Assembly: GCF_038181555.1 (NCBI RefSeq)
Contig: NZ_JBBWUA010000003.1
Location: 186,001-250,000, forward strand
Direction of reading: 5' to 3'
DNA: 64,000 nucleotides
From: Desulfitobacterium sp038181555
GTDB lineage: Bacteria > Bacillota > Desulfitobacteriia > Desulfitobacteriales > Desulfitobacteriaceae
The notes beneath the pieces are model-generated. The model did not search any database. It saw nothing but the letters and a program-made list of their open reading frames with translations, and was not told the origin of the DNA. How positions within the stretch are numbered: position 1 is the stretch's first letter; each line of letters begins with the position of its first letter. Below, piece by piece: positions 7,658 to 17,147 of the stretch. Position numbers and translations under genes: made by a program.

Positions 7658-7716
7658 TTTTGAACCGTTTTAGGGCATACTATAATATAGAGAACCAAAA
7701 TGAAACAACGTTTCAT
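7658..7716 (+). promoter_or_regulatory. Promoter and candidate operator of the SDR gene
   Basis: A consensus TATAAT (7681-7686) with a weak -35 TTTTGA (7658-7663, 17-base spacer) precedes the gene. An inverted repeat ATGAAAC-AAC-GTTTCAT (7700-7716) lies over the expected start of transcription, a normal place for a repressor site. No dedicated repressor gene is adjacent. Confidence 0.6.
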
Positions 7717-7742
7717 AATTATATACCTAGGAGGAGTAGCAA

Positions 7743-8504
7743 ATGTTCAATTTAAAAGGTCGTGTCGCTGTTATTACTGGTGCATCTAGTGGATTGGGCA
7801 CCCAAATGGCTCATGGTTTGGCTGAACAAGGTGCAAATCTTGTATTACTTGCTCGCCGCGAAGATAAATTGCGCAAAGTCGCCGCAGAGCTCGAAAGCAA
7901 ATATGGGGTTATAGTCCACCCTGTTGCTTGCGATGTAACTCAATTAGATTCTGTTAAAGCTGCTGTTCAAGCTACTTTAGCCAAGTTTGGCAAAGTCGAT
8001 ATCCTCGTTAATAATGCAGGGGTCGGAACAATGGTCCCCGCTGAAAAAATGGAAGATGAAGAATGGGAATACAACCTTTCCATCGACCTGACCGGCGTCT
8101 TCCGTACTGCTCGGGAATTTGGCAAAGTGATGCTTGAAGCTGGTTATGGACGTGTTATCAACATTTCTTCTATGTATGGAATGGTCGGCAATTCCGCAGC
8201 CCCAGCTTCTGCTTACCATGCAGCTAAGGGCGGTGTCGTAAATCTTACCCGTGCCTTGGCAGCAGAATGGGCTACCCGCGGTGTGACAGTCAACTGTATC
8301 TGCCCAGGTTATTTTGCAACAGAATTAACTGCCGATACTCTGAAAACCGAAGAATTCACCGCCTATATGGAGCGTACTGTACCTCTTCAACGTTACGGAA
8401 ACGTGGGCGAATTAAATTCAGCTGCATGTTTCTTAGCAGCTGATGAGTCATCATATGTCACAGGGGTAATATTACCCATCGATGGCGGCTATACCTGCGT
8501 TTAA
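7743..8504 (+). CDS. Short-chain dehydrogenase/reductase (gluconate 5-dehydrogenase/3-oxoacyl reductase-like)
   Basis: A 253-residue classical SDR. It has the NAD(P)-binding TGASSGLG motif at about residue 13, the NNAG structural motif, the catalytic serine in NISSMYG and the Y-x3-K pair in YHAAKGG, then the C-terminal PIDGGYT typical of the family. AGGAGG precedes the ATG. Length and motifs fit gluconate 5-dehydrogenase or FabG-type enzymes; the substrate cannot be set from sequence. It is monocistronic, with its own promoter and a strong terminator, and stands between unrelated genes. Confidence 0.9.
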   Translation: MFNLKGRVAVITGASSGLGTQMAHGLAEQGANLVLLARREDKLRKVAAELESKYGVIVHPVACDVTQLDSVKAAVQATLAKFGKVDILVNNAGVGTMVPAEKMEDEEWEYNLSIDLTGVFRTAREFGKVMLEAGYGRVINISSMYGMVGNSAAPASAYHAAKGGVVNLTRALAAEWATRGVTVNCICPGYFATELTADTLKTEEFTAYMERTVPLQRYGNVGELNSAACFLAADESSYVTGVILPIDGGYTCV

Positions 8505-8566
8505 TTTCTAAAATAGTGTCAAATGTTCCTGATTCCTAAATAAAAACAAGTAAGCCTCATATAAGT

Positions 8567-8607
8567 AAGCCTCACACCGGATTGGTTTCCAGTGTGAGGC
8601 TTCTGCT
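8567..8607 (+). terminator. Intrinsic terminator of the SDR gene
   Basis: Perfect AAGCCTCACAC/GTGTGAGGCTT arms (8567-8577 and 8592-8602) are followed by CTGCTTTTTCT. It also separates the convergent chemoreceptor gene. Confidence 0.85.
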
Positions 8608-8624
8608 TTTTCTAGGCTCCGTTG

Positions 8625-10622
8625 TTAAAATTTAAAGACAGAACTCTGAGACATGAGCTCATTAGACATACCATTAATAGAATGAACTAACTGACCAAGT
8701 CGTTCGACCATAGCCGTTTGTTCTTCGGCAGTCGCTGTAACCTCTTCTACTGAAGCGGAAACTTCTTCACTCGATGCCGAAATGTTTTGCATATAATCTA
8801 CGACATCTTCTTTACTTCGATTCATGTTGTCTAAGGCGTTGGCCGTGGAAAGAATTTGCGCGGATATTTCTTGAATCTTATTGATGATCTCGTCAAAGGC
8901 TCTTTGGGTTTCGGTGACGTACTTCATTTGTGCTTGGGAAATAGATTGGATGGCATTCACCGAGGTGGCATTTTTCATCGTTCCATCCTGAACTTCCTTG
9001 ATGATCGAATCGATCATCTTCACTGAATCGGTTGATTGTTCAGCAAGCTTGCGAATTTCTTCAGCAACCACGGCAAACCCTCGCCCAGCATCACCGGCAC
9101 GAGCAGCTTCGATAGAGGCATTGAGTGCCAAGAGATTCGTTTGTTCAGCTATCCCGCTAATGACTAGGGTAATATCACCGATATTTTTCGAACTCTTCTC
9201 AAGCTCTTGAGTTACAACCTGAATCTTCTCTACCTCTCGTCCATTTTGATCGGTAATTTCTAAGAGTTTTTCTACCACTGCCTTATCGCGATTGACGATT
9301 TCGCCAATCTCATTTGAATTTTGTTGCATATATACGGATTGTTCATTGATTTGATCGATTTCTACCCCGAGTGCTGAAACCTTCATCGAGGCCGCTTCTG
9401 TTCCTGATGCCTGTGACTCAATGGCTTTGGCAATTTGTTGAGTAACCATCGAGGTTTGCTCTACTGAGACAGCAGTAGTTCTCGCGGCTTCATCTAAATT
9501 ATTGCTATAACCGTTTAAGTTAGTAATGGCTCCATTCATATTCACTAAAAGCCCGCGAACCTTTTCCACCATATTGTTCAAACTACGGGACAAGGTTCCC
9601 AGTTCATCCTTTGAATCAATGCTTATTGCTACTCTAAAATCACCGTCGGCAACTTTGGCCATAGCTTCATTAAGGGCGGCAATCGGCTTAGTGAAGGTGC
9701 GTGAAATACGAATTCCGACTAGAACTGCCAGCGCGGTAACAACCACGAGAATAATCAGCATGGTAACCATGACCCCACGAACCGGTGCATTAATATCCGC
9801 TACGCTATCCGTAATCGCTAATAACCAGTTTGTCCCCGGAATAATAGCGTAACTCATGGCTTTTTCTTGGCCTTGATAGGTATATTGACTAGACAAAGCG
9901 ACTAACTCGGTAGGTTTTTCTCCTTTATCCGAAATAGCCTGTATTTCCGGAACAGGAACCGGTTGATTGATCAATTCTGCATTGGGGTGAGCTAACATTT
10001 TTCCGGTGGGGTCAAGTAAAAAAGCATATCCTTCTTCACCAGGTTTTACCGTTGCCAAATTGCTACTAAAGAAATTTGTCGTCACTACATTACCCAAAAT
10101 GCCAATGACTTCCCCGGCAGCATTTTTTATCGGAACGGCAATAACAATGATGTTGTCATGATTACCAACATTCGATTGCAAAACTTCACTGATATTTTCA
10201 TTCCCTTGGATGGCCTGCTTAAAGTATTCTCGTTTTGAAGAATTTGAACCGATGTTTTTGACGTCGCTATCTGCGATAATTATGCCATCGCGATTATTCA
10301 CTTGAATATGTTGATGATTAGGCATTTGCTTGAAGACTTGAGCTAAGAAATCATTCGCCTCATTAAGAGCAGCTTGATTTGTGGGATTTTCGAGTAGTTC
10401 GACAAAAACTTTATTTTGCGATAAAGCATAAGCAATTGTTTTCTCTTGTTTAATTAGATTATCAATATCCTGCCCGACACGTAATGCATTTGTTTCTAAC
10501 TCATGGTGACTTTGTTCAGTTACAACCTTCGAGACGGAGTAGTAAACGGAAACACCAGTTACTACAAGGGCGATAGCAACTAAAAGGGAGATGAACAATG
10601 GTAGCTTCGTTCTAATTGACAT
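8625..10622 (-). CDS. Methyl-accepting chemotaxis protein with dCache-type sensor
   Basis: A 665-residue transmembrane chemoreceptor. TM1 is at about residues 7-29, a periplasm-facing double-Cache-like sensor at about 35-280 (with the YAFLLDPTGKMLAHPN segment), and TM2 at about 283-305. A HAMP domain follows (SRTFTKPIAALNEAM), and then a long helical signalling domain containing the hairpin tip EQTNLLALNASIEAARAG. dCache sensors usually bind amino acids or organic acids. There is no C-terminal CheR-docking pentapeptide; the protein ends in SQSSVFKF. GGAGAG precedes the ATG. Ligand unknown. Confidence 0.93.
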   Translation of the reverse strand: MSIRTKLPLFISLLVAIALVVTGVSVYYSVSKVVTEQSHHELETNALRVGQDIDNLIKQEKTIAYALSQNKVFVELLENPTNQAALNEANDFLAQVFKQMPNHQHIQVNNRDGIIIADSDVKNIGSNSSKREYFKQAIQGNENISEVLQSNVGNHDNIIVIAVPIKNAAGEVIGILGNVVTTNFFSSNLATVKPGEEGYAFLLDPTGKMLAHPNAELINQPVPVPEIQAISDKGEKPTELVALSSQYTYQGQEKAMSYAIIPGTNWLLAITDSVADINAPVRGVMVTMLIILVVVTALAVLVGIRISRTFTKPIAALNEAMAKVADGDFRVAISIDSKDELGTLSRSLNNMVEKVRGLLVNMNGAITNLNGYSNNLDEAARTTAVSVEQTSMVTQQIAKAIESQASGTEAASMKVSALGVEIDQINEQSVYMQQNSNEIGEIVNRDKAVVEKLLEITDQNGREVEKIQVVTQELEKSSKNIGDITLVISGIAEQTNLLALNASIEAARAGDAGRGFAVVAEEIRKLAEQSTDSVKMIDSIIKEVQDGTMKNATSVNAIQSISQAQMKYVTETQRAFDEIINKIQEISAQILSTANALDNMNRSKEDVVDYMQNISASSEEVSASVEEVTATAEEQTAMVERLGQLVHSINGMSNELMSQSSVFKF

Positions 10623-11036
10623 GACAACTCTCCTTTACCTCTTTATATTTTATTTATGTAGGATCATTATATATAAATTTTGATTATACTAAAAAATCAT
10701 TTCTTAATCTAAAACTGCTCTACTCGTTCTATATTAGAAAAATCATAGCAATTTTAGAAGATTATGTTTATATATATTAGATAATTATAACATTCACAAA
10801 AAACTGACACAATACTTAATTTTACGAGTTATTTTTACTTTATCTAAATATTTTCTCAGACTCATAACGTTCTACTCTATGAATCATTCAAAACTTCATA
10901 AAAATCAGATACGAAATATATTGATGTGAGTATAATAAGATTGATATATGGTATAATTTAGTATCGACAATTCATGTACATAACTTAAGGAATTTCTTGT
11001 GAACGATGAAACTAAATAACAAGGGAGGCAAAACAA
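10623..11036. other. A+T-rich intergenic region between divergent genes
   Basis: A 414-base spacer between the leftward chemoreceptor and the rightward hemerythrin gene. Candidate -10 elements TATAAT are present on both strands (about 10690-10700 on the minus strand, 10952-10957 on the plus strand), but neither has a convincing -35. No ORF, RNA gene or strong hairpin was seen. Confidence 0.5.
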
Positions 11037-11588
11037 ATGATGTATGCCAGTGAAGATTTACGGAACGAACACAAGGGTATTCTCTTCGGACTTGAAATTC
11101 TGGAACAAATGGTCAATACCTTCAAACGGTCAGACACGGTAGACACCAAGGATATTGACGAAATGGTTAATTTCTTGCGTTTGTTTGCCGATAAATGTCA
11201 CCATGGAAAAGAAGAAGGTCTGATGTTTCCGGCGATGGAGAAGGTTGGTATACCTAACGAAAGAGGACCGATTGGACAAATGTTAATAGAGCACAATCAA
11301 GGCAGGCATTATATTTCCGAAATGGGAAAATCCACTGAAAACAACACATTGCAAGGAAGCTTATTTGTGGAAGCAGCGAAAGGCTACATCAATCTCATGC
11401 GTGCGCACATTGAAAAGGAAAACTCCGTGCTATTTCCCATGGGGGATCAGAAAATACCAATGGACGTGCAAGCGCAGCTACTCGAGCAGTTTGAAGGGTT
11501 TGAAGAAGAGATTATGGGTAAAGGAACCCATGAAAAGCTGCATGAAACCCTCCATAAATTTGAAGAAAAATATCTGAAGTCAAAATAA
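11037..11588 (+). CDS. Hemerythrin HHE domain protein
   Basis: A 183-residue helical bundle with the hemerythrin-like ligand set: NEHKGI near residue 9, KCHHGKEEGLMFP near 60, LIEHNQGRHYI near 85 and RAHIEKENSVLFP near 122. These His/Glu residues would hold a diiron site for O2 or NO sensing, storage or protection. AGGGAGG precedes ATGATG, and the first ATG is chosen. There is no signal peptide, so it is cytoplasmic. It stands alone; in anaerobes such proteins are commonly linked to oxygen or nitrosative stress, which fits the nitrite reductase in this window only by inference. Confidence 0.9.
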   Translation: MMYASEDLRNEHKGILFGLEILEQMVNTFKRSDTVDTKDIDEMVNFLRLFADKCHHGKEEGLMFPAMEKVGIPNERGPIGQMLIEHNQGRHYISEMGKSTENNTLQGSLFVEAAKGYINLMRAHIEKENSVLFPMGDQKIPMDVQAQLLEQFEGFEEEIMGKGTHEKLHETLHKFEEKYLKSK

Positions 11589-11619
11589 GTCAAGCTAGTA
11601 AAGGGAATTTGATGTGTAT

Positions 11620-11751
11620 CTACCCTTCAGCCTCTTCATCCCTGTGGAGAAGCTCCTTACATTGTTGTAAGCGTTCACCAATTACAGTTTTTACTGGACC
11701 GATTCTTTCCATATAAGACTTACCTTTTGAAATCTCTTCACCGATGGCCAT
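11620..11751 (-). CDS. Doubtful short ORF or gene remnant
   Basis: On the minus strand a frame without stops runs from 11850 to a TAG at 11620. The part from an ATG at 11751 encodes about 43 residues (MAIGEEISKGKSYMERIGPV... ending EEAEG) and looks protein-like, with a helical, charged composition. The open frame extends 33 codons upstream of that ATG without another ATG, and the ribosome site is poor, so this may be the tail of a decayed gene. No family recognised. Confidence 0.25.
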   Translation of the reverse strand: MAIGEEISKGKSYMERIGPVKTVIGERLQQCKELLHRDEEAEG

Positions 11752-11891
11752 TGCCAGCTCTTGATCACCATAATAATTTAATTTCAGATCTTCATGTCGA
11801 ATGAATAATACAACAAGTAAAATATAATTGTGTCCCTTTCGAAAAATGTGTTAAACTGTAGAAAAATAGTATTTCTGAAGGGGGTTTAACC

Positions 11892-12263
11892 ATGGCCAAA
11901 TTTGTTCTTAAGAAGATATCAACTGGATTCAAATTCGACTTAAAAGCAGGCAATGGACAGACAATTGCAACTTCCGAGGTATATACTACTGAAAAATCCT
12001 GTTCGAATGGCATTGAAAGTGTAAAAGTTAACGCGCCAATTGCTAATTTTGAGGATTTGACTGAAGATCCTGTAAAGCAAGCTGTGAACCCTAAGTTTGA
12101 AATGTATGAAGATAAGGCAGGCGAGTTTCGTTTTCGACTTAAGGCAAGAAATGGTGAAATTATTGCAACATCCGAAGGGTATAAGGCGAAAGCTGGTTGC
12201 TTGAATGGAATTGAGAGCGTCCGCAAAAATGCACCTGTTGCAACAGTTGAGTCAGATTTTTGA
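11892..12263 (+). CDS. YegP-family (DUF1508) protein, two tandem repeats
   Basis: A 123-residue protein made of two copies of the DUF1508/YegP unit. Copy one has F-x-LKAGNGQTIATSEVY..CSNGIESVKVNAP; copy two has FRLKARNGEIIATSEGY..CLNGIESVRKNAP. The second-domain glycines, the IATSE strand and the NGIESV helix are conserved. A GGGGG-type ribosome site precedes the ATG. Small beta-rich YegP proteins are widespread and of unknown function. It is followed by a perfect 18-bp hairpin. Confidence 0.9.
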   Translation: MAKFVLKKISTGFKFDLKAGNGQTIATSEVYTTEKSCSNGIESVKVNAPIANFEDLTEDPVKQAVNPKFEMYEDKAGEFRFRLKARNGEIIATSEGYKAKAGCLNGIESVRKNAPVATVESDF

Positions 12264-12307
12264 GAATAGCATCTAGATATAAAAAATACAATTGCAAACA
12301 TAATAAA

Positions 12308-12347
12308 ACACAACAAAAGCACTCTAACTAGAGTGCTTTTGTTGTGT
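12308..12347. terminator. Bidirectional intrinsic terminator
   Basis: A perfect 18-bp inverted repeat with a 4-base loop (12308-12325 and 12330-12347) lies between two convergent genes. There is no long T-run beyond it, but the outer half of the stem is T-rich in both directions. Confidence 0.8.
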
Positions 12348-12419
12348 TCCGAAACTTCTCCTGCAAGCCTTCGATAAGGGAAAGTCATCACTGTATCATC
12401 AGTAAAAAAGCATTCCGGG

Positions 12420-15400
12420 TTAAATAAGGGAATCCAATATTTTTTCGATCTCTTCAGCCGGCATCGGCTTGTAGTAATAATATCCTTGCGCCACATCACA
12501 GGACCGTTGGCTCAGGAAATCAAGCTGAGTTTTAGTTTCGACACCCTCGGCGATAACCTGAAGATTCATGCTCTTGGCAAGGTTTATTATTACCTTGGCG
12601 ATGGCTTGGTCCTTTTCACTTCCCTCAATACCATGCACAAATTGCATATCCATTTTTATGCGGTCAATGGGCAAAACCTTCAAACGACTTAAGGAGGAAT
12701 ATTCTGTACCAAAATCATCGATGGACAAGGTGAGCCCAAGAGCTTTCAGGCTTGCAAGAACGGAAACAATATTATCGACATCATTACTGGCGGCGCTTTC
12801 GGTAATTTCGAGTTCTAAATCCTTTGGCGGCAAGCCCGTTTTCTTCAAAATTCCTTCCACCTGTTGCACTAAATTTGGGTTGCCTAACTGAACTACAGAT
12901 ACGTTCACAGCCATCCGCAGTCCGGAAAATCCTCTTTCCTGCCAGAGCTTATTTTGCCGGCAGGCAGTTTCTAGAACCCATTCACCGATTGGATTAATCA
13001 GTCTTGTCTGTTCTGCTATAGGAATAAATAGCCCAGGGCTGATGATACCTCGCTCGGGAATTGACCACCTAAGTAGCGCTTCAAAGCCCACAATAGATTT
13101 TGTGGCAATGTCAACTTGAGGCTGATAATAAACCACTAACTCTTCTCTTTCAAGTGCCCGGTGAAGATGATTCGTGAGCATCAATTGTTCTGCAACCTGA
13201 TCTTTCATAGCCTGGTTACACATTAGATATTGGTTTTTTCCCAGCCTTTTCGCATAATACATAGCGGTGTCAGCGTTTTTGAGCAGGGCGTCAGAATCCT
13301 CTCCATCCTCTGGATATAAAGCGCAGCCTGCACTGAAGGTCACATGAAATTCCTGACCTCGTAAATTGAGCGGCATACAAATTGCACTTATGAGCTCATC
13401 CATAATTTTGCTAGCCTCATCTTTAGTGGAGATCTCATTTAAGATGATGACAAATTCATCGCCACCGAAACGAGAAACTGCATCACAATAACGGATGTTA
13501 TCCGATAGTATCTGGGCGACTTCATAGAGGACCGCATCACCAATCTCATGTCCCATAGTATCATTGATTGCTTTAAACGAATCAATATCTAGAAAAACAA
13601 CTGCGAGGGTTTTCCCTGTTCTGCTTGCCTGCTTGATTGTCTCATCCATGTGTTCTTTAAATAAAGTACGGTTGGGTAGCTGGGTAAGTTGATCATGGTA
13701 GGCAAGAAATTTATTTCTATTCTCAGTCTTAATTTTCAGAAGCATATCGGAAACGACATTGGCGACAATTTCCATAAAATGAGTTGAATCAAAATTCCAT
13801 TCCCTTAAGGGTCTTGAGGAATTAAAGCCCATGATGCCGATGATCTCGCCCTTTTCTTTTACCGGCAAATTGACCATACCTCGAATATTTTGTTCCGCAA
13901 GCATTCTTTTAAACTTTCCGGCTAGGGGAGGTAATAGATTTGCATCAGGAAGCTTCATTACCCCTTCTGTTTCAAACTGATCAAGAAACTTCTGATGGAT
14001 ATCAGAACTTAAAACTCCAAAGTCCTTCAGAAACGATTGTGTTCCATCTGCCAGCCATTCACATGAATAGTGTAAATCTCCCTTATCTTGTTTGAATACA
14101 ATGATATAGGCTCGGTCAGACTTGATAAATTTACCGCACTTCTCCAATAAATTATGAAGTATCTCATCCTTATTCCACTCTTCGGCAGAGATAAAATCTC
14201 GTGATATCTCTGCTAATAGGGTCTGCTTTTCATCATAAGAATAATTCTCCTTAAGCTTCGCAACATAGACAGAGTTCACAAAAACAGACAAAATAGCCGA
14301 AAGGCCAATTAGACCAAGCCTTACTATATAATCTGCTACATTCACTTCCACTTGAACACTAGGAGATATCGCCCAAACCAGTATTTGGGTCATCAAAGCT
14401 GACATCGTGATAGTGATCAACAGGATTCGCCTATTATAGATTAAGCAAAGGATGAATAGTAGAAATACAAAAGCCCAGATTGTAATACTTCCATACTGGA
14501 CGAATCTTAAAGTAATATAAGGAATAATAAGCGAATAAACAATGGCAATTAACATTTCTTTTAGTAATCCATTGATCCTGAGCTCGCTAATTATGAGGGT
14601 TATTACAGCTATCACAATCAAAAACATGCTAAATAAATTTATGTTAGGTAAACCCGTTTCCTGGTATAAAAGTTTTTGACTAATAATGTTTAAAATACTT
14701 CCGATAGCAAAGCCAAAGCTCATAACTCGGTATACATTGCTATGGGCCTTTTCGGTGCGAAAACCCTCGCTTTGGGTGATTGGGACAGGACCTAATGGTC
14801 CGTATTTCTTAACAAAATAGGCTATTGCTCCAATGGGTAATAGAGCAAAAACAGTTGAATGACGAGGGATTGTAAAATTTAAGTAGCCAAAGACAACGTC
14901 TGATAACGTGCCGAGTGTATAGGCTATGATATAGCAGATTGCTAACCACGTAACCTGAGTCCGTATGTTTTTATCTTGGGAGGTTGTTCTCGTTGACAGC
15001 AACAGAATGAGATTTATAATGGTGAAAGCAATATAATAAACATAAAAAGTATAATCCCATAAATCATAATTGACTGCCGGTACCCATCCGTATAGGGTGT
15101 GGATAAAATCATCTGCGTATAGACCCATGGCCGGAAGAATCGTAAAGGCATAAATCATCACTAGACCAGGCACATAGAGTACGGGATAGATCCACCACTT
15201 TTTTAAGAGCTTATTTTGCTCTGTTAGCAATAGAGTAAAATGCAAGAGCATTCCGGACATTGGTCCCCAGCCTATAGGCGCAACCAGATAGCCGATCATA
15301 CTAATCCCTTTATTATCCGCTGCCGCAGTAATTGCAAGGCCTAAAGACCAAACTAAAAGAGCACAGCACATAATCATCAATAATCGATTGATCGTCGTTT

Positions 15401-15491
15401 TAAAGACTCCATTTGTTGCGTAAAAGCCGCAAACAAAAGATATACCACCAATTGCTATGAGGAGCATTCCCCAGAATGTTGAATAGTCCAT
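12420..15491 (-). CDS. Membrane-bound GGDEF-EAL protein with GAF domain (c-di-GMP turnover)
   Basis: About 1023 residues. The N-terminal half has two groups of membrane helices (about 10-240, 7TM histidine-kinase-N type; about 265-415). A GAF-like domain follows (about 430-590), then GGDEF (motif FGGDEF intact, preceded by an RYCD product-inhibition site) and EAL (GFEALLRW, with the DDFGTEYSSL loop). Both catalytic halves look intact. Starting at the ATG at 15491 places CGAGG 6 bases upstream; the GTG at 15521 lacks one. The second membrane block closely resembles that of the diguanylate cyclase at 56394-57488. Confidence 0.93.
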   Translation of the reverse strand: MDYSTFWGMLLIAIGGISFVCGFYATNGVFKTTINRLLMIMCCALLVWSLGLAITAAADNKGISMIGYLVAPIGWGPMSGMLLHFTLLLTEQNKLLKKWWIYPVLYVPGLVMIYAFTILPAMGLYADDFIHTLYGWVPAVNYDLWDYTFYVYYIAFTIINLILLLSTRTTSQDKNIRTQVTWLAICYIIAYTLGTLSDVVFGYLNFTIPRHSTVFALLPIGAIAYFVKKYGPLGPVPITQSEGFRTEKAHSNVYRVMSFGFAIGSILNIISQKLLYQETGLPNINLFSMFLIVIAVITLIISELRINGLLKEMLIAIVYSLIIPYITLRFVQYGSITIWAFVFLLFILCLIYNRRILLITITMSALMTQILVWAISPSVQVEVNVADYIVRLGLIGLSAILSVFVNSVYVAKLKENYSYDEKQTLLAEISRDFISAEEWNKDEILHNLLEKCGKFIKSDRAYIIVFKQDKGDLHYSCEWLADGTQSFLKDFGVLSSDIHQKFLDQFETEGVMKLPDANLLPPLAGKFKRMLAEQNIRGMVNLPVKEKGEIIGIMGFNSSRPLREWNFDSTHFMEIVANVVSDMLLKIKTENRNKFLAYHDQLTQLPNRTLFKEHMDETIKQASRTGKTLAVVFLDIDSFKAINDTMGHEIGDAVLYEVAQILSDNIRYCDAVSRFGGDEFVIILNEISTKDEASKIMDELISAICMPLNLRGQEFHVTFSAGCALYPEDGEDSDALLKNADTAMYYAKRLGKNQYLMCNQAMKDQVAEQLMLTNHLHRALEREELVVYYQPQVDIATKSIVGFEALLRWSIPERGIISPGLFIPIAEQTRLINPIGEWVLETACRQNKLWQERGFSGLRMAVNVSVVQLGNPNLVQQVEGILKKTGLPPKDLELEITESAASNDVDNIVSVLASLKALGLTLSIDDFGTEYSSLSRLKVLPIDRIKMDMQFVHGIEGSEKDQAIAKVIINLAKSMNLQVIAEGVETKTQLDFLSQRSCDVAQGYYYYKPMPAEEIEKILDSLI

Positions 15492-15720
15492 ATTATACCT
15501 CGTTAAAATTTCAGGCAGCACAATTCTTCAATAGAATCCTTCGAGCTATACAAATCTATATATAAGATAACATCGGAACTATCGTTGTGCTAACGGGATT
15601 TTTATCTTCTATAGCTATATATCGACATTTTTCCTGAGAATATTAGTTCTTTCTCAACCGAAGCATCTTTTTCATGAGCTGTAACAGTGACAGCAAGGGC
15701 AATACGCACTCAAGAAAATC

Positions 15721-15749
15721 TTGACAAGAATTTTTCATCGTGATAATGT
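15721..15749 (+). promoter_or_regulatory. Sigma-A type promoter of the T-box leader
   Basis: A perfect TTGACA (15721-15726), a 17-base spacer and TAATGT (15744-15749) lie just upstream of the T-box leader. Confidence 0.75.
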
Positions 15750-15754
15750 AATGA

Positions 15755-16050
15755 AAACCGTTGAAGTAGAAATTAAACCGTTAAGCGCACTTACAGAGAG
15801 CTGAGAGGGCTGGGAACTCGGCAGAAAGCGGTACGGCAAATGGACTACTGAGGGCGCAGGGAACGAAAGCCTTTGCTTTCTAGTATAGTGCGACGCAGGC
15901 CAGCGTTATCAGGCAGGAGTGTGTTGGCACTCTGGAAGAGTTGGGTAATATTTTTATATTACCAAGCAAGGTGGCACCGCAGGCTTAAGCCTGTCCTTGA
16001 TTCGGATTATCCTTTTGGGATGATCCCGATCAAGGACAGGCTTTTATTAT
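15755..16050 (+). promoter_or_regulatory. T-box riboswitch (probable tryptophan specifier) controlling the TrpXYZ-type operon
   Basis: The leader carries the AGAGAG/GCTGAGAGG stem I elements and the conserved T-box sequence AGGTGGCACCGC (15969-15980). It then has a strong terminator: 15-bp arms AAGCCTGTCCTTGAT (15987-16001) and its complement (16029-16043), followed by TTATTATTTT. A T-box binds a specific uncharged tRNA through a specifier codon and through the acceptor end, so the genes are switched on by amino-acid shortage. In the likely specifier loop the sequence CAAATGGACTAC puts TGG (Trp) at 15841-15843, followed by A as in most T-boxes. A Tyr codon TAC nearby (15846-15848) is the alternative. 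The transporter family fits Trp. Confidence 0.92.
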
Positions 16051-16128
16051 TTTCAAAGCCTTTGCCTCTCCTGAAAAACCAACTGACTTATCCACATCGT
16101 GGTGAAAAGTGAAAGGAAGATGAAAGAA

Positions 16129-17112
16129 ATGAAAAAAACACTTGTGGGTCTCCTAATCTCTACTCTTCTCCTCGCAGCTGTCGGTTGCAGTTCGGAGACA
16201 GCTCCCCAAGACAAGGCTTCAGCGGATGCTATCCAGGTCGGCTTAGTCCAGCTTGCTGACAACGGCGCTTTTACGGACATGCGCGAAGGTTTTTCCACTA
16301 AGATGCGGGAGCTCGGTTATACTGAGGAGCAAATGATCATTGACTACAAAAACGCCAATGGTGACACAGCTACTCTCAACTCGATCATGCAAACGATGGT
16401 TGATGAAAAGAAGGACATGATTGTGACCATCGGCACTCCAGCTACTCAAGCGATTGTCAATATGAATAGCGGTATCCCTGTTTTTTACATCTCCGTTTCC
16501 AACCCGGTAGGCGCCAAGGTCATCACCGATATGAACACACCAGATAAGAATGCCACCGGTACCTCCAATGCTATCCCTGTCAGTGAGATGTTCAAGCTTG
16601 CCGACCAACTAACGCCCAACCGCCAAACCTATGGGTTGATCTATAATACCGGTGAAATCAATGCCGTCACGACGATTGAAAACGCCAAGAAATACCTGGA
16701 TTCGGTGGGATTAAATTATAAAGAAGTTATCATTACCTCCTCTTCGGAAGTACAGCAAGCCGCACAATCTTTAGTTAACCAGGTTGATGCCTTTTTCATT
16801 CCTAATGACAGTGTGGTTCAAAGTGCCATGCCTCAGGTAGCTGAAATCGCCAAAAATGCTAAAATCCCGGTCTATGGCAGCTCAGCTGTCATGGTCCAAT
16901 CCGGTGCTTTTGCCACCGTCAGTATCGATGACATTACAATTGGCGGCATCACTGCCGAAATGGCGGAAAAATACTTGAAGGGTACACCCATCGAACAGAT
17001 TCCATCCCTAATCGTCACCGATTTTACCACGGTCATTAACAAGTCCACAGCGGATGCCCTCGGACTAACCCTTCCCCAAAGCGTACTCGACAGCTCTAAA
17101 ATCATCGACTAA
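16129..17112 (+). CDS. trpX: ABC transporter substrate-binding lipoprotein, TrpX type
   Basis: About 327 residues starting at MKKTLVG. AGGA lies 11 bases upstream; an ATG at 16120 would overlap the ribosome site. It has a lipoprotein signal with lipobox AAVGC, then a PF04392-type periplasmic binding fold (VGLVQLADNGAFTDMREGF, TIGTPATQAIVN, VYGSSAVMVQSGA). This family delivers substrate to a LIV-like permease, and members under Trp or Tyr T-boxes have been named TrpX. T-box control, with a probable UGG specifier, points to tryptophan or another aromatic amino acid. It is first of three genes. Confidence 0.85.
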   Translation: MKKTLVGLLISTLLLAAVGCSSETAPQDKASADAIQVGLVQLADNGAFTDMREGFSTKMRELGYTEEQMIIDYKNANGDTATLNSIMQTMVDEKKDMIVTIGTPATQAIVNMNSGIPVFYISVSNPVGAKVITDMNTPDKNATGTSNAIPVSEMFKLADQLTPNRQTYGLIYNTGEINAVTTIENAKKYLDSVGLNYKEVIITSSSEVQQAAQSLVNQVDAFFIPNDSVVQSAMPQVAEIAKNAKIPVYGSSAVMVQSGAFATVSIDDITIGGITAEMAEKYLKGTPIEQIPSLIVTDFTTVINKSTADALGLTLPQSVLDSSKIID

Positions 17113-17147
17113 TCAGCCCACCTTTTAATCTCGCAGGAGGTAAGATA

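Noticed and set aside
11792..12499. A 235-codon minus-strand frame across the YegP-like gene and the GGDEF-EAL gene end
   Set aside because: It is antisense to the well-supported YegP-like gene with its duplicated DUF1508 motif, has no ribosome site and shows no family motifs.
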